A stretch of 5,384 nt of DNA, taken from contig JAIRKN010000221.1 in assembly GCA_031260095.1 (NCBI GenBank), positions 1-5,384 of the forward strand, given 5' to 3'. The translations under genes were made by a program, and so were the position numbers. The notes below the pieces were generated by a model that had not been told where the DNA came from, did no database searches, and saw nothing but the letters and a program-made list of their open reading frames with translations. Below, piece after piece: positions 1-5,384 of this stretch (position 1 is its first letter; each line of letters starts with the position of its first letter). This DNA is from Tannerella sp. Lineage in GTDB: Bacteria > Bacteroidota > Bacteroidia > Bacteroidales > Tannerellaceae.

Positions 1-128
1 ACTGGATCTGTTATCGTATGGATTTTTCAAATGTAGTTTGTGAGATAACGGCGTCAGTCGCTATTTTTATGGTCCGCGTACTTGCAGTGAAATATCAATG
101 GGGCCTGCCGAAAATGAAAGATTCATAA
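1..128 (+). CDS. C-terminal end of a TRIC/UPF0126 (YicG-like) membrane protein, partial
   Basis: A reading frame open from the left edge (first full codon at 3) ends at TAA 126-128, leaving 41 residues. Seen: a hydrophobic stretch of about 20 residues (VVCEITASVAIFMVRVLAV) followed directly by a basic, aromatic tail, KYQWGLPKMKDS. The pattern of a last helix running into R-x-L-A-V-(K/R)-(Y/W)-x-W-x-LP is how I remember the C-termini of bacterial TRIC-type proteins (UPF0126, seven-helix inner-membrane proteins of about 200 residues, thought to be trimeric potassium-selective channels). The two other forward frames close early (TAG 34-36, TGA 41-43), which supports this frame as the coding one. 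The gene lies 126 nt before the glycogen synthase and a promoter lies between, so it is probably a separate unit with no functional link to glycogen. The family call rests on a short tail only; that this is the end of a membrane protein is more secure than the name. Confidence 0.62.
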   Translation, partial: WICYRMDFSNVVCEITASVAIFMVRVLAVKYQWGLPKMKDS

Positions 129-191
129 TCATTATCAGGAACCACATTCTTCATCTCACGCATCTTCGGAAATAAAAATGTGCATGCCTAT

Positions 192-222
192 TTTGTACTT
201 CTCCCGGCTTGCATTATCTTTG
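192..222 (+). promoter_or_regulatory. Bacteroides-type (sigma-ABfr) promoter for the glycogen operon
   Basis: TTTG at 192-195 and TATCTTTG at 215-222 are separated by 19 bp. This fits the Bacteroidota primary-sigma consensus of a -33 TTTG and a -7 TAnnTTTG with about 19-21 bp between them. Transcription would start near 227-232, giving a leader of roughly 25 nt before the ATG at 255. The leader is A/T-rich (GTAAAATAATATAATG) with no Shine-Dalgarno sequence, which is normal in this phylum. The site lies in the only sizeable non-coding gap of the window and is oriented into the synthase and phosphorylase genes. No clear operator repeat is visible around it. Confidence 0.7.
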
Positions 223-254
223 CAAATCAATTCTGTAAAATAATATAATGCTGA

Positions 255-1886
255 ATGGTAAAACCTGATTATATATTCGAGAGTAGTTGGGAAGTTTGTA
301 ATAAGGTGGGCGGTATTTATACGGTGCTGTCCTCCAAAGCCCGTACACTGAAAAATGAGTTTAAAGACCGGCTTCTGTTTGTCGGGCCGGATCTTGACAA
401 TAACCCCAATGATTTTAAGGAAGATCATTCGCTTTTTTGTGATTGGAAAAATGCTTTGCCCGAAAACCTCAAGGTGAAAACCGGACACTGGAAAATACCG
501 GGCGAACCTCTTGTCATTCTGGTTTCATATAAAACCTTTTCCGATAAAAGAGATTCGCTTTATTATGAAATGTGGAATACTTTTCGGGTAAATTCGGTAC
601 ATGCCTACGGTGATTATGACGAATCGTGTATTTTTGCTTATTCGGTCGGAATGGTTATTGAAAGTTTTTATAACTTTTATGAACTGGCAAACAAGAGAGT
701 CGTCGCCCTGTTCAATGAATGGATGCTTGGGATGGGTGCATTGTATATACAAAAACAGGCGCCGGCTATCGCGACATTATTTACTACGCACGCAACCACC
801 GTCGGACGTTCTATTGCCGGGAATAACAAACCGTTATACAGTCATATAGAAGCGTATAACGGAGATCAGATGGCCAAAGAGTTGAATGTGGAAGCCAAAC
901 ATTCTTTAGAAAAACAAACAGCGGCGTTCGTCGATTGCTTTACAACAGTGAGCGACATTACCGCTTCGGAATGTAGACAATTGCTGGATAAATCGCCGGA
1001 TGTGGTGACGCCGAACGGATTTGATAAAGATTTTGTCCCCTGCGGAGATCATTATATAAAGAAAAGGGATGAAGCCCGTAAGAAACTGAAGCTTGTCGTA
1101 GAAAAACTGACCGGCAGACCCGTCCACAAAGACGCTTTTCTTGTAGCGACCGGCGGACGCTACGAATATAGGAACAAAGGCATCGACGTCTTCATTGACG
1201 TGATGAACGCGCTTCGCAAATCCAACGGAATAAAAAAGGAAATGGTTGCGTTTATCATGGTCCCGGCATGGGTACATGCAGCAAGGGCAGACTTGAAATA
1301 TATCATCGAAAACGATTATAATACGACAGCGCCGATGCAAACTCCATTTCTGACACACTGGCTGAATAATATGAAAGATGATCCGGTCATGAATTTTATC
1401 TTTTCCTCCGGCTTTACCAATACCGCGACCGAGAAGCTGAGAATCGTCTTTGTCCCGTGCTACCTTGACGGCCAGGATCAAATCTTTAACAAATCATACT
1501 ATGACCTGCTTATCGGTATGGACGCGACCGTCTTTGCTTCGTATTATGAACCGTGGGGATACACTCCGCTGGAAAGTCTGGCGTTTGGTATTCCAACCGT
1601 CACGACCGACCTGGCCGGCTTTGGCTCGTGGGTGAAAACAGTCGTATCCGGTAGCCGGACAGAAGAAGGCGTTGCCGTCATCAAACGCACGGACGACAAC
1701 TATTTTGAGGTCGTTCACCGCATCGCGGAAACACTCTCGGAATGGATGGATACGGATACGGACGCCATGCGAAACCGTTGCTTCGCGACGGCCCAACATG
1801 CCGAATGGCGTAAATTCATCGAATACTACTATGCCGCTTTTGATACGGCTTTTGCTAATGCCGAAAAAAGAAACGTTTATATCTAA
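255..1886 (+). CDS. Glycogen synthase, GT3 family (eukaryote-type)
   Basis: Cytosolic glycosyltransferase that adds glucose from a nucleotide sugar to the non-reducing end of alpha-1,4-glucan, the elongation step of glycogen synthesis. Seen: an N-terminal Rossmann block with SWEVCNKVGGIYTVLSSKA (residues 10-29), in which K17 aligns with the donor-binding K39 of animal and yeast enzymes; FTTHATTVGR (176-185); FTTVSDITASE before VTPNGFD (TPNG at 252-255); GGRYEYRNKG (300-309, R302 aligning with the conserved Arg of GRYEF-NKG); and the E-x7-E catalytic motif in YEPWGYTPLES (E432 and E440). These are GT3 signatures, distinct from the GT5 GlgA of most bacteria. GT3 enzymes characterised in eukaryotes use UDP-glucose, so that donor is inferred here. 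At 543 aa it lacks the phosphorylated N- and C-terminal tails of animal enzymes. The C-terminal helix (RNR 506-508, W518, YYY 524-526) aligns with the animal regulatory helix but keeps few of its arginines. The start is fixed by TGA at 252-254 directly upstream in frame. The phosphorylase gene follows after 16 nt. Confidence 0.93.
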   Translation: MVKPDYIFESSWEVCNKVGGIYTVLSSKARTLKNEFKDRLLFVGPDLDNNPNDFKEDHSLFCDWKNALPENLKVKTGHWKIPGEPLVILVSYKTFSDKRDSLYYEMWNTFRVNSVHAYGDYDESCIFAYSVGMVIESFYNFYELANKRVVALFNEWMLGMGALYIQKQAPAIATLFTTHATTVGRSIAGNNKPLYSHIEAYNGDQMAKELNVEAKHSLEKQTAAFVDCFTTVSDITASECRQLLDKSPDVVTPNGFDKDFVPCGDHYIKKRDEARKKLKLVVEKLTGRPVHKDAFLVATGGRYEYRNKGIDVFIDVMNALRKSNGIKKEMVAFIMVPAWVHAARADLKYIIENDYNTTAPMQTPFLTHWLNNMKDDPVMNFIFSSGFTNTATEKLRIVFVPCYLDGQDQIFNKSYYDLLIGMDATVFASYYEPWGYTPLESLAFGIPTVTTDLAGFGSWVKTVVSGSRTEEGVAVIKRTDDNYFEVVHRIAETLSEWMDTDTDAMRNRCFATAQHAEWRKFIEYYYAAFDTAFANAEKRNVYI

Positions 1887-1902
1887 CTAAAAAAAATAAC
1901 GT

Positions 1903-4467
1903 ATGAGAATTCAATCAACTAATTCAAACGAACCGATCTGGAGAGATATCTATCCTTATTCAAAACTTCCTCAGAAATTAAAGAAACTGTCTGAAATCGC
2001 TACAAATCTGTGGTGGGTATGGAATCATGAGGGGGCGAAACTTTTCGGTGAAATTGACGCTGATTTGTGGAAAGAAACGGGAGGCAATCCCGTCATGTTA
2101 CTGCAAAAACTGTCGAGCAAACGGATGAAAAACATCATGGACGACTATGAAATGATGGCCAAAATAGACTATGTCTACGATCTCTTCAAAGCATATATAA
2201 ATATAAAACCCAACCCGGCAAAACCCTCCGTTGCGTATTTCAGCATGGAATACGGATTGACGAATGTATTAAAAATATATTCAGGAGGGCTGGGGATACT
2301 TGCCGGCGACTACCTGAAAGAGGCAAGTGACAGCAACGTCGATCTGGTAGCCGTAGGGCTTCTCTACCGGTATGGATACTTTACACAGTCGTTATCAATG
2401 GACGGACAACAGATCGCCAACTATGAAGCGCAGGATTTTTCCAAACTTCCCCTTACGCAGGTAACCGCCTCCGACGGTTCTCCGATGATGTTGGAAGTCC
2501 CGTTTAATGACCGTATTGTATACACGCATATCTGGAAAGTCACGATCGGGCGTATCCCGATGTATCTGATGGATACTGATATCCCGGAAAACAGCGAATG
2601 GGATCGCCCGATCACCCACCAACTATACGGAGGCGACTGGGAAAACCGGATGAAACAGGAATACCTGCTCGGTATAGGCGGAATCATATTACTGAATAAG
2701 TTAGGTATGAAAAAACAGGTATACCACTGTAATGAAGGACACGCCGCGTTTATCAACGTACAACGCCTGGTCGATTACATTGAAAAAGACCAACTGGAAT
2801 TTAACGAAGCGCTCGAAGTCGTCCGCGCATCTTCCCTCTATACGGTACATACGCCGGTGCCCGCAGGTCACGACTATTTTGACGAATCCCTGTTCGGGAA
2901 ATACATGGGACACTTCCCGCAAAAGCTGGGGATCTCGTGGCAGGAATTGATCGACATGGGACGAACGCATCCGGGAAGCAGTGAAAAATTCTGCATGAGT
3001 ACTTTCGCACTCAATACTTGCCAGGAAGCCAACGGCGTCAGCCTTCTGCACGGGAAAGTATCCCAGGAGATGTTTGCTCCGATGTGGAAAGGATACTTCC
3101 CGCAGGAGCTTCACGTCGGCTATGTCACAAACGGCGTACACATGCCGACCTGGATGGCGACAGAATGGAAAAGGTATTGTTACGAAAAGTTTGGTCACAA
3201 CTTCATCAAAGACCAGTCCAACAAGGATATTTGGAAACAGATACAGCAATCTCCCGATGAAGAGATCTGGTATATCCGTAGGATTCTGAAAAGGAAACTG
3301 ATCGAGTATATCAAAGCCCAGTATACGGAAAGCTGGCTTAAAAACCAGGGGGATCCCTCTAAGGTGGTAACCCTCCTCGACCGTATCAACCCCGACGCTC
3401 TGTTATTAGGCTTCGGACGACGTTTCGCTACCTATAAACGCGCTCATTTGCTGTTTACGGATCTCGACCGCCTGGCGAAAATCGTAAACAACGAGAACTA
3501 TCCCGTACAAATGGTGTTCACGGGCAAAGCGCATCCCGCCGACGGAGGCGGACAGGGACTTATCAAACACATTGTAGAAATATCGCGCCGGCCGGAATTT
3601 CTCGGCAAGATCATCTTTCTGGAAAATTATGACATGCATCTGGCCCGACGACTGATCTCCGGAGTGGACGTATGGCTTAATACCCCGACACGTCCGCTTG
3701 AAGCCTCCGGCACATCCGGTGAAAAGGCGGAAATGAACGGCGTACTGAACCTGTCCGTACTCGACGGCTGGTGGTATGAAGGTTATAAGGAAGGCGCCGG
3801 TTGGGCTTTGACTGAAAAACGGACCTACGACAATCAGCAATACCAGGATCAACTGGACGCTGCGACGATCTATCACCTCCTTGAAGACGAGATCATCCCG
3901 CTGTATTTTGCAAAAAACAGCAAAGGATATTCCCCTGAATGGATTCAGTACATCAAAAACTCCATGTCGCAGATTGCACCTGATTATACAATGAAACGGA
4001 TGATGGACGATTATTTCGAACGATTCTATAACAAACTGGCAACCCGTTCGGAGATGCTTGCCGGAAACAATTTTGCGGAAGCAAAGAGTATCGTGGGATG
4101 GAAAAACGAAGTGGCCGCCCACTGGGACTCATTCCAGATAGAATCATTTAAGTATGATCCTAAAGTATTCCAGCCGGTCGTAGGCGACGAATACACGATA
4201 GAGATCGTAATCAATCGGAAAGATCTTAAAAGTATGCTCGGCGTAGAGGTTGTTTATACGCGGGAAAATCCGGATAATCAAAAGATCGAATTTATACATT
4301 CCGAGCCTTTCAAACTGGTAAAGGAAGACGGGCCGAAACTCTATTTCGAATTAAAACACACAACCCTGGGATTCGGACGAGTCCGGGCCGGCTTCCGCGT
4401 TTATCCATGCAACCGCAAACTCCCCCACCGGATGGATTTTGCCTACGTCCGATGGATCCCATCTTAA
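1903..4467 (+). CDS. glgP: Alpha-glucan (glycogen) phosphorylase, GT35, DUF3417 type
   Basis: PLP-dependent cytosolic enzyme that phosphorolyses alpha-1,4-glucan to glucose-1-phosphate. Seen: an N-terminal DUF3417-like helical region (about residues 18-105, with [13 protein letters not shown]), then the GT35 core: [28 protein letters not shown] (127-142), HCNEGHAAF (275-283), [12 protein letters not shown] (315-326), [10 protein letters not shown] (408-417), [12 protein letters not shown] (R507, K512), [10 protein letters not shown] (541-550) and [14 protein letters not shown] (600-613). In the last block K608 sits eight residues after E600, matching E672/K680 of muscle phosphorylase, so K608 is the predicted PLP Schiff-base lysine. 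About 105 C-terminal residues (from roughly 748) look beta-rich and lie outside the catalytic fold. The length of 854 aa fits the long-form bacterial and archaeal alpha-glucan phosphorylase subfamily (TIGR02094) rather than the classical MalP/muscle branch. It starts 16 nt after the synthase stop in an A-rich leader without a Shine-Dalgarno sequence, so it is almost certainly the second gene of one operon. Polymer size preference (glycogen or maltodextrin) cannot be read from the sequence. Confidence 0.94.
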   Translation: MRIQSTNSNEPIWRDIYPYSKLPQKLKKLSEIATNLWWVWNHEGAKLFGEIDADLWKETGGNPVMLLQKLSSKRMKNIMDDYEMMAKIDYVYDLFKAYINIKPNPAKPSVAYFSMEYGLTNVLKIYSGGLGILAGDYLKEASDSNVDLVAVGLLYRYGYFTQSLSMDGQQIANYEAQDFSKLPLTQVTASDGSPMMLEVPFNDRIVYTHIWKVTIGRIPMYLMDTDIPENSEWDRPITHQLYGGDWENRMKQEYLLGIGGIILLNKLGMKKQVYHCNEGHAAFINVQRLVDYIEKDQLEFNEALEVVRASSLYTVHTPVPAGHDYFDESLFGKYMGHFPQKLGISWQELIDMGRTHPGSSEKFCMSTFALNTCQEANGVSLLHGKVSQEMFAPMWKGYFPQELHVGYVTNGVHMPTWMATEWKRYCYEKFGHNFIKDQSNKDIWKQIQQSPDEEIWYIRRILKRKLIEYIKAQYTESWLKNQGDPSKVVTLLDRINPDALLLGFGRRFATYKRAHLLFTDLDRLAKIVNNENYPVQMVFTGKAHPADGGGQGLIKHIVEISRRPEFLGKIIFLENYDMHLARRLISGVDVWLNTPTRPLEASGTSGEKAEMNGVLNLSVLDGWWYEGYKEGAGWALTEKRTYDNQQYQDQLDAATIYHLLEDEIIPLYFAKNSKGYSPEWIQYIKNSMSQIAPDYTMKRMMDDYFERFYNKLATRSEMLAGNNFAEAKSIVGWKNEVAAHWDSFQIESFKYDPKVFQPVVGDEYTIEIVINRKDLKSMLGVEVVYTRENPDNQKIEFIHSEPFKLVKEDGPKLYFELKHTTLGFGRVRAGFRVYPCNRKLPHRMDFAYVRWIPS

Positions 4468-4484
4468 TCGGCGGACTAAATCAC

Positions 4485-4489
4485 GGAGG
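4485..4489 (+). promoter_or_regulatory. Shine-Dalgarno GGAGG unusually close to the AraC-type start
   Basis: GGAGG at 4485-4489 is followed by only two bases before ATG 4492. This is closer than the usual 5-9 nt spacing. The next in-frame ATG, at 4507 (Met6), would be 17 nt away, which is too far. The two upstream genes have no comparable motif. It may be a real, suboptimal ribosome binding site or a chance match, since Bacteroidota initiation depends little on this pairing. Confidence 0.4.
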
Positions 4490-4491
4490 AT

Positions 4492-5364
4492 ATGGAAAAT
4501 CAGATAATGCACGAACAGCTGACTATTAATGAGCAGGATCCTATTATTGCACGACATTATGATTATGATCATTTCACATATCCCTGGCATTTTCACAATG
4601 AATTTGAAATCATCTATGTCGAGGAAAGTCATGGAGAACGGTTTGTCGCCGATAGCATGGAATACTTTCAGGCCGGAGATGTGATACTCCTGGGGAGCAA
4701 CTTACCCCATTATATGAGAAGTAATGAAATCTATTACAAAAACAATCCCGAATTGAGGGTAAAGGGGGTGGTGATTCAGTTTGCACATGATTATATGTCG
4801 CATTCCATTAATAAGTATGCCGAGCTTACCCATATCAAATTATTATTGAATCAAGCGAAAAGAGGCTACCACTTTCCTCATCCTCAAAACCGGGAAATTA
4901 TCCGCGATATTGAGGCGTTCCCTGATCATAGAGGGTTTCAGCGGATCATTCACTTATTACTTTTACTTGACAGGATGGCGGTATTCAAGGAAAAACGATT
5001 ATTAGGCAGTCCGCATTTCAGTGATAATATCACCCTGTCTTTTGATAACCGGATAGAAAAGATACTTTCTTTCCTAAACTACCACTATCTGGAAAACATA
5101 CGCCTGGACGATCTGTCCTCCAGATTCTCTATGAATACGTCCGCCTTCTGCCGTTACTTCAAACAGAAAACCGGTAAGTCCTACATTCGCTACATACAGG
5201 ATCTTCGTATAGGACATGCCTGTAAGTTACTTGTCGGGACGGCTTATGACATCTCCCGGATCAGTATGGAATGCGGATTCAATGCGATCTGTCATTTCAA
5301 TAAAATATTCAAACGGAAAACAGCCCTCACACCCTCGGAATACCGGAATAAATTTATCCGCTAA
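4492..5364 (+). CDS. AraC-family transcriptional regulator with N-terminal cupin sensor
   Basis: Predicted cytosolic DNA-binding regulator. Seen: an N-terminal cupin (AraC_binding type, about residues 20-100) with WHFHNEFE (H33, H35, E39), then FQAGDVILLGSNLPH (G62, D63, P72, H73), the pattern of sugar-sensing AraC/XylS proteins that bind a small ligand in a beta-barrel. A helical linker follows, about 105-183. The C-terminal HTH_18 region has two helix-turn-helix units: about 204-231 (RLDDLSSRFSMNTSAFCRYFKQKTGKSY) and about 253-285 (DISRISMECGFNAICHFNKIFKRKT to TPSEYR), including the conserved GF at 262-263. Ala278 stands where the family usually has Gly in the KxxxGxTPSEYR tail, a mild deviation. 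The length of 290 aa is typical. TAA at 4477-4479 closes the frame upstream, so the start is ATG 4492 or Met6 at 4507; I keep 4492. It lies 24 nt after the phosphorylase with no clear terminator or promoter between, so it may be co-transcribed with it. Ligand and targets are unknown; control of the glycogen genes is only a positional guess. Confidence 0.9.
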   Translation: MENQIMHEQLTINEQDPIIARHYDYDHFTYPWHFHNEFEIIYVEESHGERFVADSMEYFQAGDVILLGSNLPHYMRSNEIYYKNNPELRVKGVVIQFAHDYMSHSINKYAELTHIKLLLNQAKRGYHFPHPQNREIIRDIEAFPDHRGFQRIIHLLLLLDRMAVFKEKRLLGSPHFSDNITLSFDNRIEKILSFLNYHYLENIRLDDLSSRFSMNTSAFCRYFKQKTGKSYIRYIQDLRIGHACKLLVGTAYDISRISMECGFNAICHFNKIFKRKTALTPSEYRNKFIR

Positions 5365-5384
5365 AATACCGCCCGCAGTGCAAT

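Noticed and set aside
10..49. Inverted repeat GTTATC (10-15) / GATAAC (44-49)
   Set aside because: A six-base match inside the coding tail of the left-edge gene is expected by chance.
125..135. Perfect small palindrome ATAAT-C-ATTAT over the stop codon of the left-edge gene
   Set aside because: It is only 5 bp per arm and all A/T, with a one-base loop. It is too weak for a terminator and too short to call an operator.
156..488. Reverse-strand open frame of 110 codons overlapping the promoter and the synthase start
   Set aside because: It is antisense to a well-supported gene and its translation shows no recognisable domain. It is a shadow frame.
255..1886. Calling the first gene glgA (GT5, ADP-glucose type)
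   Set aside because: The motifs SWEVCNKVGGIYTVL, FTTHATTVGR and YEPWGYTPLES are of the GT3 eukaryotic type. The GT5 N-terminal KxGGL motif is absent, so the glgA symbol would mislead.
3406..4122. Reverse-strand open frame of 238 codons inside the phosphorylase gene
   Set aside because: It lies wholly antisense to the conserved GT35 core, including the PLP-lysine motif, and has no family resemblance. The same applies to the 191-codon frame at 906-1481 and the 182-codon frame at 2701-3249.
4447..4476. Inverted repeat GTCCGAT / ATCGGCGGAC around the phosphorylase stop codon as a possible terminator
   Set aside because: The arms pair only with a three-base bulge, the loop is 13 nt, part of the stem lies in the coding sequence and no U-tract follows. 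It does not support termination before the AraC-type gene.

Overview
The window looks like a chromosomal housekeeping segment from a Bacteroidota, most likely Bacteroidales, genome. Three things point that way. The promoter ahead of the first complete gene matches the Bacteroides sigma-ABfr consensus (TTTG, 19 bp, TAnnTTTG). The first two complete genes lack a Shine-Dalgarno sequence and have A/T-rich leaders instead. The gene content is a eukaryote-type (GT3) glycogen synthase next to a DUF3417-type alpha-glucan phosphorylase, which is typical of this phylum. Genus cannot be fixed from the sequence alone.

Layout, all on the + strand. Positions 1-128 hold the last 41 codons of a membrane protein whose tail resembles the TRIC/UPF0126 (YicG) cation-channel family. 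Positions 129-254 are a short intergenic region with a well-formed promoter at 192-222. Positions 255-1886 encode a 543-aa GT3 glycogen synthase. After a 16-nt gap, 1903-4467 encode an 854-aa GT35 alpha-glucan (glycogen) phosphorylase. After a further 24-nt gap, 4492-5364 encode a 290-aa AraC-family regulator with an N-terminal cupin sensor. Positions 5365-5384 are non-coding. There is no gene-free stretch longer than 300 bases. I saw no tRNA, rRNA, CRISPR, insertion sequence or obvious intrinsic terminator.

How the genes fit together: the synthase extends alpha-1,4-glucan from a nucleotide sugar, and the phosphorylase releases glucose-1-phosphate from the same polymer. The two are almost certainly co-transcribed from the promoter at 192-222, so control over the direction of flux would have to be at the enzyme level or by phosphate and nucleotide-sugar supply. 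The AraC-type gene is close enough to be the distal gene of the same transcript; a role in glycogen control is inference from position only. No branching enzyme, debranching enzyme or GlgC is in the window.

I found no new multi-gene system. The points most worth checking are the apparently eroded glucose-6-phosphate-sensing arginine cluster of the synthase, the pairing of opposing enzymes on one transcript, and the attached regulator with an unusually close Shine-Dalgarno sequence.
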